Source: Imbricaverruca yamaguchii
Lineage: Eukaryota; Arthropoda; Thecostraca; Neoverrucidae
Assembly (NCBI GenBank): GCA_034440575.1
Contig: JAOTOL010000903.1
Location: forward strand, 62,001 to 126,000
Length of the DNA stretch: 64,000 nt
Direction of reading: 5' to 3'
Shown in pieces: positions 46,604-56,189 of the stretch (the stretch's first letter is position 1; each line of letters starts with the position of its first letter). The notes beneath the pieces were generated by a model. It was given only the letters and a program-made list of their open reading frames with translations, did not search any database and had not been told where the DNA came from. The position numbers and the translations under genes were made by a program.

Positions 46604-48344
46604 TCAAATCCGGAGGTAACCCGCGAGCTTCGGGCTGACTCGGCCCAAGGGAATGAGTCCTCGGGAGGGAACGTGGTAACCCCTCCCTCGGTGGAGAGCT
46701 CGATGGTAGGAGACCTCGCTTCTGAGGCCCCAGCCGGGGAGGGGTGGAGGAGGACCCATTTTATTTATGGATGAAGCCGGTCCCTCTACTCGCCGTCGTG
46801 GCGATGGGGTTGCTGGCCATCGTGGTGCAGCCGCCTCGGTTCCCTGGCGGCTCCTCTCGCGGGCCCTTTCCATTTCAGCGAACCGCGCTCGTTTCGCTTC
46901 GCGGGCGCGTCTCTCAGCCTCCTGGTAGTGCGGATTAATATTTGGAATTTTTCCTGGTCGTTGGTTGTGTCGGGGCGGCGATGCAGGTGCAGACGTGGAA
47001 CACAAAAGGGTGGGGGAGAGGCCTGAATCACGGGAAGGGGAGAAGGGTCAGGTAGGGAGGAGGTGGAGAGGCTGGGTTTGGATGTGGTGGTGGTGCGTGC
47101 GGTGGGCGAGGGTAGATTGGAGAGCGGATGGGAAATTGGAGGTGGAGATTTCGAGGGAGATGGAGGGGCTGGGACCGGGCAGAGGACCGAGGGGGCCTCT
47201 TTGAACGATGGACCAGCGTCCACGCCCCATCCTCGGGCGTTGGTCGGGAGGGTGTCTCTGATGGTCGAACGGCAGTACTTGTGGACGGTGGAACCTCTGT
47301 CGCATCAGTGTGGAATTGGCCTCGGTGGCCGTGGTTCATTTGCGACGCAGGAGGCACTCCAAAGGAGCGAAGAAGGGGAGTTAATTGTGCGACCAACTCA
47401 AATGCTCTGTCGGGCTGTGTGTGCTGTGAAAAATACATGCTACTTTTAACTTTGGATGCGTAAGATATTCTTGGATGGGTCTGTTCATAATGATCTCTTG
47501 CTTCGCGAAACGATACTTTTGTGTGTGTTTGATGTAAATTATCTCTTTCTCTCTGATGTATGTCGGGCAAGTTCGGTCGAAAGATGTGTGTGGGTCCTGA
47601 CCTGCGCTACAATTCCCACAAAAGGGTGTCTCCGAGATGCAATTTTCGCCAGTGTGTTTTCGCGTACGGGGCACAGTTGGCACATGCAAGGTAATTTCGG
47701 CAGAATTTGTTGGTATGGCCGAACTTATGGCACTTAAAACACCTTATGGGATTCGGTAAAAACACACGGACTTTTACGCGGACGTAACCTACACGAATTT
47801 CAGGTGGAATATCTGTGGTTTGAATGTCAATATTACGTTATTTGTTGTGATAGTTCAGAGCCCCTCCTTGCTTTCATTTTCCTTGCCTCAGTCACTCCAA
47901 ACTCCGACAGACCGTCTACAATCTCCTCCTCCGGCACGTCCCTCAGGTCGAAGCAGTTGATGATGCCTCGTAAAGTATTTTTCGTCTTGTGGGGTTCAAT
48001 GGTGATCGGAATAATCTCGTCTGACCTACTGTGATTTTTCCGGACGCTGTATCTGAATTCCAACACTTTCAATGCGCTCTCCGCCTCTCCTGCCTGTGCA
48101 AATTCTACCTCTAAGGCGCCATCCTTCAATTCTTCGCACTGTACAATTTTCCCAAACCTATCACACTCGTCTTGCCTCTGAAATGGTTATAACGAGGCGA
48201 GGGACCTGGTCTTACCTCGAAAGATAAGTACGCGTGGGGCAGATGAACTCTTTGTCTGGTCTCTTCGAGAGGGACCAGGGGTGTTTTTGTGCTGTGGTAG
48301 CCATGTGAAGTGTTTGTATTTCGGCTCAGCGGACCCCCCATCAC
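46604..48344 (-). pseudogene. LINE copy C ORF1 (frameshifted)
   Basis: The order is N-terminal block (ending SFEVRPGPSPRYNHF), then KDGALEVEFAQAGEAESALK and DVPEEEIVDGLSEFGVTEAR. Zinc knuckles follow in broken frame (CFKCHKFGHTNKFC-like at 47740-47690), then REKEIIYIKHTQKYRFA. A Pro/Ser/His-rich tail follows, with RRLRDAPAKRNERGSLKWKG. At least three frame changes are present. Confidence 0.7.
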
Positions 48345-48973
48345 GCTGGGGCCCTACTGGGGAGACGCCTGTGTCCCGATAACGGGAGGACGCCAGACGT
48401 CCGCGGAGCTATACGGGGCAGGCGACGCCATCACCCGGCCGGGAGAGAGATACTCACCACCCCGACCGGGACACAGCGCCGCCCACCCCTTGACCCCGGC
48501 CGGCCGGACCGACGGGCACTGGGAATATTCCCAGGACCCCGGCCCGAGGCGACCAGCCACTTGGCCCGCGTGAGGCCCCACGAGCCCGCCCGCCCCTCCG
48601 GGATATCAGGACCAAAGAGGTGTGATCGTCCTCCGTCACAACTAGCACCGTGCGACGGGAGAGCTCAACCCCCAGGACTCCGTCAACCATGGGGGCGGGC
48701 CGAGGGGGCGCGGCTACCCCGATCAAACTGAGCTGGTGGGCAGAACCGGGGAAGTTGTCCTGCCTGCTCATAGTAGGGATAAGTGTTGTATGGGCAGGCG
48801 AAGGACATGGGTGTTGGGATAACATGGGCATTTGGATGGGAGCGTATGGATGGAAGGACGAGTGAGGCACTCTTCGTCTGACCTCTCCCCGGCTGCCTGG
48901 CGGTCTGGCCGCCGGATCTTTGAGGTACTCAATCCCCACCCACTACGGAAAGGTGATGCGTCGTCGGGGGAGC

Positions 48974-49066
48974 CGCTACACTGTGTGCTCGATAGTGGGC
49001 CAACACTGTGACGATGTGACTACACCCGTGCTCGGCTGGTCAGCCGCTGGCCAGCCACCGGCCACT
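48974..49066 (-). repeat. 66-base tandem repeat at the exon 6 donor, right half
   Basis: This is the remainder of the array at 36990-37217, beginning with CGCTACACTGT (target duplication) and ending in a GGCTGGTCAGCCGCTGGCCA palindrome a few bases from the exon 6 donor. Confidence 0.7.
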
Positions 49067-49069
49067 CAC

Positions 49070-49210
49070 CTGCTCCGCCTGGTTCCGCCGCTTCATCTCC
49101 TCCGACAGTGTCTCCAGCTCCGCCAGCAGCATCTGGCGGCGACCGTCCGCGTCAGGCGCCGCGTCCGGTCCGCCGTCGCCGCCGCCGCCGGCGCCGGGCA
49201 CGGACACCGC
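49070..49210 (-). CDS. Exon 6 (residues 228-274), Gly/Asp/Ala linker then helix
   Basis: The acceptor is TGTGTACAG before GCGGTG and the donor is GAGCAG followed by GTGAGT. Both ends are in phase 0, with 47 codons. The first 24 residues are a Gly/Ala/Asp/Pro linker with a run of four glycines. The rest is a helix (RRQMLLAELETLSEEMKRRN). Both flanking introns start with tandem repeats: copies of the acceptor on one side and a 66-base unit on the other. Confidence 0.82.
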
Positions 49211-49440
49211 CTGTACACAGGACAGTGGCTGTCAAATTACGTCACTGCTCACCATCCTACCGCCACCTGCACAGAGGGTAGTGACTATCAAATGACGTCA
49301 CTGCACACCACCCTACCGCCACCCGTACACAGGGCAGTGACTGTCAAATGACGTCACTGCACACCATCCCACCGCCGCCTGCACACTAGGACAGTGGCTG
49401 TCGAAAATAACGTCACTGCACATCATACTGCTGTGGTCAG
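49211..49440 (-). repeat. Tandem copies of the exon 6 acceptor
   Basis: Acceptor-like CTGTACACAG or CTGCACAG sites lie at 49211 and near 49272, 49331 and 49378. Each is followed on the + strand by AGTGRCTRTCAAATGACGTC and ACTGCACACCAYCCTACCGCC. Four units, 50-62 bases apart. Confidence 0.78.
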
Positions 49441-49493
49441 GGAAGGGCGGAGGCTGTACCCAAATTTCGTCACGGCGATAACACCGAGACGTC

Positions 49494-49683
49494 GGGGCGT
49501 GGATGGCCGAGTGATTAAGATGTTGGGCTCTGGGTACCAAAGGTCCCAGGTTCGACACAAGCGCCGCTCGAGACATTTCCCAATCCTGCGGTCCACCGTG
49601 AATCCTGTGAATTCCCAATCCTGTGGCGCCATTAACCGTGAATGTGTATAAAGTGCGTAATGAACCACTCAATAAAAAAATAT
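49494..49683 (+). mobile_element. tRNA-derived SINE (fourth family), complete
   Basis: It is flanked by CGAGACGTC at 49485-49493 and 49684-49692. The head GATGGCCGAGTGATTAAGAT with CCCAGGTTCGACAC is Ser/Leu-tRNA-like. The 3' part CCATTAACCGTGAATGTGTA leads to CAATAAAAAAATAT. Confidence 0.87.
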
Positions 49684-50115
49684 CGAGACGTCATTGGGAA
49701 TCCCCCTGCACCCACCATAGAGAGCGGACAGCGACTGCGGACCTCACAGAGATCAGTGACGCTGGCGGATCCCAAGATCCGGAGAGACTCCGGCAGAGAT
49801 GAGCGGGGTGGTTTCACGGCGCCGCTGGTCACTTTCGAAATCCATCGGAGAGAGCCAACCGGGAAGGCGGACCGAGCAGAAAACTGCCGCCACTGCCCAT
49901 AGGAGAGGGGACATGGGCGGATAAAGCAGGACATGTCCTGGAGCAATGGGGCCAAAATTACAGTGGAGACGCGAGCGTCAGGGGTAAGTTAAAGTAATGG
50001 AGGAAATGCTCAGGGAAAGGTCAGATCATCGTCAGGGTTAAGCGGCCGCATTGCTTCCCTGCCGACTGCTTCTGGGTTAGCATGATGGTCAATATTGCCG
50101 ACCGCTCAATCATAC

Positions 50116-50239
50116 CTGCTTCTGACGTTTTTGGGCTAGTAAGTTGACCTCGTCTTGGTGCTGCTGGATCAACTGATTCTTGACCTTATTCGCCTGCTTT
50201 TCATTCTCACGGTGGTTCGTCTCAATTTCCTTTTTATAC
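50116..50239 (-). CDS. Exon 5 (residues 186-227), coiled coil
   Basis: The acceptor is a T-run TTTTTTGTCAG and the donor is AAGCAG followed by GTATGA. The exon encodes YKKEIETNHRENEKQANKVK and then NQLIQQHQDEVNLLAQKRQKQ, a clear heptad helix. Only 138 bases of intron separate it from exon 4, the shortest intron in the gene, and the phase join (CG+G) is exact. This pair anchors the strand and the gene model. Confidence 0.88.
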
Positions 50240-50377
50240 CTGACAAAAAACCGACGAAAATAAGTTAGCTTCCTCGTGTCCTCAGAGCATGTATACAGTG
50301 CACATATGCAATAAATGCTGTCAAATCAGCAGCACGTTGGTTATTTCGAATACTTCCTAACAGGTGCGCAAGCTTAC

Positions 50378-50560
50378 CGTTCAACCGTTTGAGCCATCTT
50401 GGACAAATGTTTTCGTTCCAGCTCAGTTATTTCCTGTCGGTGTTTTCGTTCCAACTCCGTCCTGACATCTCGTGTGCGCGAAGACAGCTTGCGTTCCAGC
50501 TGCTGCCGCAAGGTGGCCATACGACGTTCGAACTCTACACGAAGCCTCAACACGGACGGC
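50378..50560 (-). CDS. Exon 4 (residues 125-186), basic coiled coil
   Basis: The acceptor is ATCGACAG before GCCGTC and the donor is ACG followed by GTAAGC. The 61 codons encode a strongly charged helix (VLRLRVEFERRMATLRQQLE, then TELERKHRQEITELERKHL). The final CG is completed by G of exon 5 to give Arg. Codon use is less GC-rich than in most other exons, and its borders carry no tandem copies. Confidence 0.85.
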
Positions 50561-51040
50561 CTGTCGATAGACAATAAATCAGTCAGCAGGCAGAGCAGCT
50601 AAAATCCACGTCAGCTGAATTCAAATCGCTCTGCACTGCTCATCACAAAAATGGCCCGCCATCACTCCCGCTTGTTTGGCGGGGAACACGACGGCTGTTC
50701 GGACGCAGGTGCGTGGTCTGACGTCTTCCCAACTACTTCATGGCGTCAAGAACAGCACCGAAGAACCGCGGTTTTTTGTCATTACAAACGAAGGTTCACC
50801 GGCCGAACATTATCAGCACGATCGCCAGGGAGACGACCGCCAGCGTGTTGATGATTCCAGCCGACAAACTTTCTAGTCAGTAGTTAGATAGTTCGACGGA
50901 AGACCAGGCGCCTCACTCGATTGATCCAGACTCTGCTGCCGGGACAACAATGATTAAAGACCGCAATCCCTCTGGTGGCAGTGAGGCCTCGGACACTGTC
51001 GCCGCATTTTTACGACAGTCCAGCCTCTGACAGCACTGAC

Positions 51041-51199
51041 CCGATACTGTCGTCGCACTCTGGCAGGCCGACGTCGGTGAAGTTGCCGTCCAGCTCGGGC
51101 ACCGGATCCTCGAGGCCGTCCTGCGGCGTCGCCTCCGTCTCGGCCGCCGACTCCGCCTGCGTCTGCTGTTGAATCAGCCGCCGCATCTCGTCCGAGTAC
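51041..51199 (-). CDS. Exon 3 (residues 72-125)
   Basis: The acceptor is GCCTCAG before GTACTCG and the donor is ATCGG followed by GTCAGT. The exon starts with one base and ends with two, matching both neighbours. It begins YSDEMRRLIQQQTQ, finishing the helix of exon 2. It then becomes acidic and non-helical (ATPQDGLEDPVPELDG, VGLPECDD). The acceptor segment is repeated about 50 bases further into the intron (51235-51275). Confidence 0.75.
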
Positions 51200-51285
51200 C
51201 TGAGGCGGGACGTAAGACCTGATGCCTTGGACAGGACGATGCATGCCTGAGTACCTGAGGCAGGACGTCAGCGTATCTGTGGCAG
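51200..51285 (-). repeat. Partial duplication of the exon 3 acceptor
   Basis: The + strand string GAGTACCTGAGGCRGGACGT occurs at the exon 3 border (51195) and again near 51250. The second copy reproduces an acceptor CCTCAG followed by the first exon bases GTACTC. Confidence 0.65.
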
Positions 51286-51363
51286 TGCGTCTGGCTATCG
51301 TAATCAGGGCGTCCATGGACCTGAGGAGGAAAGGTGTGAGGGGACCTGAGAAAAAGCGGCAGT

Positions 51364-52605
51364 TAGTTAGTTATTAGGGCTTTAGGGCGCACTATAACTC
51401 TGGCCTCCCGGAAGGTTACTTTTTGTGTGTGTTTAATAGCAATAATTTCTTTCTCCTGCATGTACATCGGGCAAGTCCTGTCATAGGACGAGTGGTAGTC
51501 CTGTTCTGGGCCACAGTTTGCACAACGGGGGTGTCGGAGGAGCAATGTTCACTTCCGTGATCGTGGGAGGCGCACTTGCCACATGCAGGGCGATGGTGAC
51601 AATGCTGGTTTGTGTGATCGAATTTATGGCATTTAAAACATCTCATAGGGTTGGGAAAGAAAATACGAACCTTAACCCGGACGTATCCCACACGAATCTC
51701 AAGAGGAAGATCGCTCGTGTTAAATGTCCGTACGTTGTTGTTGGTTGCGACCATCTCTGCACTTCTCCTCACCTTCAACTTTTTCGCTCTAATCACTCCA
51801 AACTCTGCTAGTCCATCGACAATCTCTTCCTCTGGTACACCCCTCAAATGAAAACAATTGGTGATACCTCTCGACGAGTTCTTGGTTTTATGGGGTTCTA
51901 CGTATATTGCAATAATTTCGTCTACCTTCTTCCTACCCTTTCGCACACTGTAAACAAACTTAGTAATCGACAACGCTATCTCCGCCTCCTCCGCCACCGC
52001 AAACCCCACCTCCAACCCTCCATCCTTCAACTTCTCACATCGAACAACTCTTCCAAACCGGTCGCATCCATTTCGTCTTTGAAAGGGGGAGAGAAAACCA
52101 AGAGTGTGTTTCCCCTCGAAGAATGAAGACTCGCGTGGTAGCGGAAAACGTGTTTGGTTCGTTGGAGCAGGTGGTCTGACTCTCACGAGAGGGACCAGCG
52201 CTATTTCTTGGCTCCGGCTCCTCGGTCGCCCCACCCCATAGGGTACCTACCGGGGGGACGCCTGGGTTCCGCGGACGGGAGGTCGCTAGGCGCCCGAGGA
52301 GCTATACGGGACAGGCGGCGCCTTCGCCTGGCCGGGAGAGAGACTCACCACCCCGACCGGGATTCAGCACCGCCCACCTCTTGACCCCAGCCGGCTGGGA
52401 CGGTAAACACTGGAAGGAATCACAGGTCCCCGGCCCGAGGCGACTAGCTACTTGGCCCGTGTGAGGCCCCACGGGCCCGCCCGCCCCTCCAGGATATCAG
52501 GGCCAAAGAGGTGTGTTGGTCCCCCGTCACAACTAGCACCGTGCGGCCGGGGACTTCAACCTCCAGGACTCCGTCAACCCCGGGGGACGGGCCGAGGGGG
52601 GAGGG
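51364..52605 (-). mobile_element. I-like LINE copy D: leader and ORF1 N-terminus joined to the 3' tail
   Basis: The 5' leader (52605-52215) and ORF1 start (52234) are present. At about 51392 ORF1 is joined directly to TTAGTTAGTTATTAGGGCTT and TAGGGCGC, the family tail. All of ORF2 is missing. The leader itself is cut at 52605 against an RNase H fragment. Confidence 0.75.
51392..52234 (-). pseudogene. LINE copy D ORF1, longest unbroken N-terminal part
   Basis: An open 272-codon stretch from MGRPRSRSQEIALVPLVRVR has KLKDGGLEVGFAVAEEAEIA, PHKTKNSSRGITNCFHLRGV, PEEEIVDGLAEFGVIRAKKL, and zinc knuckles CFKCHKFDHTNQHC and CGKCASHDHGSEHC. It then breaks in the third motif and stops at the tail junction. 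Useful as a reference for the intact ORF1 start. Confidence 0.8.
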
Positions 52606-53052
52606 GGGAGCTTGTCGAATGAACGTAAAAATATTCCCAAACGACACGACCTCAGAGTCGTTCCCTATAAGCATACGTAAAGAGGAGTCGGTATTCAACC
52701 GCCATAAAATCTGGCGTCGTAGGGGATCTAGTAGTGTACAGCCAACTAAAACATGGTAGACGGTAAGCGGGTAAGAGGAGCGCAGACATAGAGGTCGGTC
52801 GTCACCGGTAAGCATGTAACTGTGTCTTGCGAATGTATGACCTATTCTCAGTCGGCAGAGTATTACTTCTTCCCGGCGTTTGGTTCGGTGAGAGGACAGC
52901 CACTTTCCTAGTGTCGGTTTTAAAACTCTGAGCTTACTACACTTGGAATTCGAGGTTCGTTGCCATTCTGACCGTATATTTGATAATATAGTGGGGTATA
53001 GATCCCTTGGAGGGAGCCATAGACGAAACACACCCCCATTACCAATGGCGAG
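52606..53052 (-). mobile_element. LINE RNase H fragment, near copy of 60880-61320
   Basis: It encodes RLWLPPRDLYPTILSNIRSE, SSHRTKRREEVILCRLRIGH and LTVYHVLVGCTLLDPLRRQI. The nucleotide sequence follows 60880-61320 with few changes. It is sandwiched between an ORF1 C-terminal piece and copy D's leader, an order not found in a normal element. Confidence 0.8.
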
Positions 53053-53449
53053 TTTGGTCTGATGGTGGTAGGCCTCGTTTTCGTGGCCCCAGACGGGGCG
53101 TGGGCGGATGAGGGCCTATCTCATTGGTGGATGGAGCCGGTCCCTCCACTCGCCGTCGTGGCGATGGGGTGACCGGCCTCCGAAGAGCATTCTCGGCTTC
53201 TTGGTGACTCCTCTCGCGGGCCCTTTCCATCTGAACAAGGCGCGCTCGCTTTGCCTCACGGGCGCGTCTCTCGGCTTCTTGGTAGTGGAAGTTGATGTCT
53301 TGAATTATGGTTGGTCGTCGGGACGGAGATGTAGGTGCCGAGGTAGAAGTCGATGGTGGTGGCGAGGCCTGGCTCACGGGAAGGGAGAAGGTTCAGGTAG
53401 GGATGAAGTGGAGAGGATGGATTTCGGGATGGTGCTGGGGGATGTGGGG

Positions 53450-56095
53450 TAGGGTGGATCGAAAATTATAAACCAACTTCCGCGGGGTCAAAACGCGTGC
53501 GCGTGAATGTTCATAGACGGAAAATCGCGGCTAAACATTTTTCAAAAATATTCTAGATACCGCGCACGAAACGTTTTTGAAACGGTTCTTAGCCCCGCCA
53601 AGCGTTGAAGTCTCCATTAGTCTTTGCCTTGTTATAAGAACATAACACCATAAGTCTTGTTCACGCTATTCCCTCACTAATTATCGGCTACCGTTGCCAA
53701 GCTTACTAGTGTCTGCATGTCTGTAACACCGAAGCTTTAATTATGTAATGAACCGTCAGCAACAATTACGTGATTAGAGGTGCACAATATATACATTTTT
53801 GGCCACGTTTTCAGTTTTGCATAACAAGAGATACGTTCAACCGAGGTTTATTGCAGTTATTGCATTGCAGTTTTCGGAAACTTGTGATCACCACCATCTA
53901 TGTAGGAACATAAATACGAGTCTGCCTAACTCTGTACTTGCAACCATTTAAACACACCATATCAACTAAACCATCATTTCAATCATCAACAGATGTCCTG
54001 AATATCGGCTGTGCGTTTTGTCTAGGAAACACTTTCAACTTTCAACGCATGGCAATAGATTATGGTACCAAATCATGGCGACAGGTCACCTCAGAATGGC
54101 GAAGCTGAACTCAGGAACGACCGGCTCCCTGAAGCCAGCTGTAAAAGTCCTTCTTTGTATCCATCACCGGAAGATCGGCTCTGGACCGTGCTTTGGCCAG
54201 AATCAGAGCATGGCGTGCCGAGTACCCTGCCTTCTTCTGTGCCGCATCTGTCACCTCCTTTACCCCACGTTCCACGCCTTCTGAGTGACATGGAAATGCG
54301 CTGAAGTCCATGGGGTGTTCACATTGCACAGCCGCTGTGATTTCCTCGTCTGACATGTCCATGGTCAGTGGTGGCTCTGTTGCATTTGTCCAGTCGATCA
54401 TTTCTTGGTAGTCATCGGCATCGAAGTTGATGTCCGGAACGACGAACTGTCTGATGTCATCCGGGTCATCGTCCTCGCGTCTCTTGGCTCGGCACATCCT
54501 GATCCGCTCCACGGCCGCCACCCTCGTCTCCTGTCGGCTGTCGGTCAGCATGGCGGCGAGGATGTTCTCACTGTGTGCCCAGAACCCGTTGCGTTTCAGA
54601 ACCTTTTGCACAATGTTGCGGTCATCTTCAGGCAACTTCCTCGACAGATGGATCAGTTCGAACAAGTTTTTAGCTCCATCACTGATGTGTGGGCGAACTC
54701 TGTACATAAACCACCCAGGGACGTACTGGTTCAGTATCATGAACACCACCCTCACTAGCTTCGGCGTTGGCGACTCCGTCGACACGTACAGGCGGAGGAT
54801 CCTGTTCGCCAGAGTCACCCAGCGGGCCTGATGGATTGGACCAGGGTCTGCAGACAGCACACGCTGGAGGACTTGTCCTGGTCCTGCTTGGACTGCCATG
54901 CACATGTTGCACAGGTACTGCTGGTCTTTGTTCATCTCCTTCAGAACATCGGCTGGAATGGGAGGCACTTGACCCCTCACAGGCTTAAACTGAGCAAGGG
55001 GCAGTGCAGTCAAATCACCCTGAATGGTCTTACCAATCGGCCCTTTGAAGGAGGACGGGCCACTCGTCTCGCCATCAGCGTCCTTGAACACATGTCTGAG
55101 CGTCAGTTCGTTGGTGTGTATGCCGCAAATAGCTTCCTGGGGAGGACGACCAACACCCAATTCAATCCTCCTGTTAACACCGCTATTGCGGCCTGTATTC
55201 ACCGATGTGCCGTCCGACCCTATCACCACTGGATCGGCATCATTTTCCTGAATGACAGCCAACATCTCTTTGGCTATGTCCGCAGCACCGGCGCTCTGTG
55301 GAGACACATGGTCGACGTACCGGTGGCCTGGTTCAGCAACGACTACTTCATGCAGTTCTTTGACCATCTTGTTCTTGTTACCCACTCTATTCAGCGTTAT
55401 ATCTTCCCTACCATCATAATAAAATCCCACCAGGCGATCACGTCGGTTTTCCTTTGAGCTCTCATCCACTTCCTTCTTACCCCATTTGTCTCTCTGTCGC
55501 CGGATTTTATTGCGGTCAACCAGCTCAGCCTTGCTGTTGTGTGTGATTATCCCATAATCTACTAGAGCTGCGTTCAGCAAGCCGGCAGCGGAGCGGTCAG
55601 AGGTACCATACCGATCACACATTCGCGAGAAGTTGGGAAGCTGTCGGCGGTTTTGTCCTCCACTACCACAGACGTCGTCATCAGAGCTTAGCGAATCAGA
55701 ATAGCTAGCACCAGCCTCCTCCACACCATCCATTTCAGAGTCCTCACTGCTCTCTTCCACGTCTGCGTCCATGTCACTGAGCTGCTTCGCCTCTGAACTC
55801 TGCTGCACGCCCTTTTTGTCACGTTAGAGGGGTTAGTTGCGACACGTTAGAGGGGTCCGCGCCAGCTGCGGGGTCCGACGCGCGTGGTGCTATCTTTTTA
55901 CTTGCCATGCTTCAATCAATGGAGACTTCGACGCCTGGCGGCGAAGAAATATTTTTGAAAACGATTCGTGCGCGGTATCTAGAACATATTATATATTTTT
56001 GCAATCGTGTTGTCTTGTCTCTACCGATGCACGCGCACGTGTTTTGAGCCCGCGGAAGTTGATTTGCGAAAAAAAGTTGCATTCAATCCACCCTA
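53450..56095 (-). mobile_element. DNA transposon with near-intact transposase (2646 bp)
   Basis: It is flanked by ATGTGGGG at 53442-53449 and 56096-56103. The ends are inverted: TAGGGTGGATYGAA at both, then ACTTCCGCGG, TCAAAACRCGTGCGCGTG, and further in TTCTAGATACCGCGCACGAA, so the inverted terminus is some 130 imperfect bases. The empty site is seen in the related LINE at about 43937 (GGGGATGTGGGGGCGATGGG). It encodes one large protein. An 8-base target is usual for hAT and P superfamilies. I could not assign it further. Confidence 0.9.
54111..55808 (-). CDS. Putative RNase H-fold transposase, 565 codons
   Basis: The reading frame is unbroken. Its first start is a GTG after an in-frame TAA, and the first ATG is codon 13 (MDADVEESSED), so the real N-terminus may be there. 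The order is an acidic Ser/Asp/Glu head (about 1-60), then a basic helix RRQRDKWGKKE. The core follows: VVIGSDGTSVNTGRNSGVNR, RRIELGVGRPPQEAICGIHT, NELTLRHVF and GPSSFKGPIGKTI. The C-terminal part has WFMYRVRPHISDGAKN and NGFWAHSENILAAML. The DGTxVNTG and HxNELxLRH blocks look like a metal-binding catalytic core. I recall related proteins across invertebrates, but the family name is uncertain. It is nested in a LINE, so it is no host gene. Confidence 0.75.
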   Translation of the reverse strand: MQQSSEAKQLSDMDADVEESSEDSEMDGVEEAGASYSDSLSSDDDVCGSGGQNRRQLPNFSRMCDRYGTSDRSAAGLLNAALVDYGIITHNSKAELVDRNKIRRQRDKWGKKEVDESSKENRRDRLVGFYYDGREDITLNRVGNKNKMVKELHEVVVAEPGHRYVDHVSPQSAGAADIAKEMLAVIQENDADPVVIGSDGTSVNTGRNSGVNRRIELGVGRPPQEAICGIHTNELTLRHVFKDADGETSGPSSFKGPIGKTIQGDLTALPLAQFKPVRGQVPPIPADVLKEMNKDQQYLCNMCMAVQAGPGQVLQRVLSADPGPIHQARWVTLANRILRLYVSTESPTPKLVRVVFMILNQYVPGWFMYRVRPHISDGAKNLFELIHLSRKLPEDDRNIVQKVLKRNGFWAHSENILAAMLTDSRQETRVAAVERIRMCRAKRREDDDPDDIRQFVVPDINFDADDYQEMIDWTNATEPPLTMDMSDEEITAAVQCEHPMDFSAFPCHSEGVERGVKEVTDAAQKKAGYSARHALILAKARSRADLPVMDTKKDFYSWLQGAGRS

Positions 56096-56189
56096 ATGTG
56101 GGGGGGGGGCGGTGGGACGTTGCCGGGCGGACGGGACGTGGGAGACGGGGGATTTTGGGGTAGGTGATGAGGTAGATGGGGAGGTCCTA

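Larger units (their letters stand above)
37218..48973 (-). mobile_element. I-like LINE copy C, split by copy B
   Basis: It is flanked by CGCTACACTGT at 37207-37217 and 48974-48984. Its 5' leader and ORF1 lie at 48973-46604, and its endonuclease at 46523-45859. The rest of ORF2 resumes at 40321 and runs to 37370. The tail stem-loop is at 37225-37275. Taking out copy B leaves about 6.2 kb. A 42-bp tail insertion lies at 39297. This is a full-length but decayed element. Confidence 0.88.
53053..56189 (-). mobile_element. LINE ORF1 C-terminal fragment, split by a DNA transposon
   Basis: The left part, 53053-53449 (SPSRRPTIIQDINFHYQEAE, KRARLVQMERARERSHQEAE), and the right part, 56104-56189 (a Ser/Pro/His-rich stretch), are collinear with ORF1 of copy B at 43560-44035. 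The DNA transposon 53450-56095 lies between them with an 8-base duplication. Confidence 0.85.

Noticed and set aside
49500..49560. Ser/Leu tRNA-like sequence
   Set aside because: It is the head of a SINE with target duplication and an A-rich tail, so not a tRNA gene.
52606..53052. RNase H piece as part of copy D
   Set aside because: It lies upstream of copy D's leader on the same strand, so it cannot be part of the same normal element.
54111..55808. Transposase-like frame as a domesticated host gene
   Set aside because: It lies between its own inverted ends and target duplication, inside a LINE fragment. No sign of host use.
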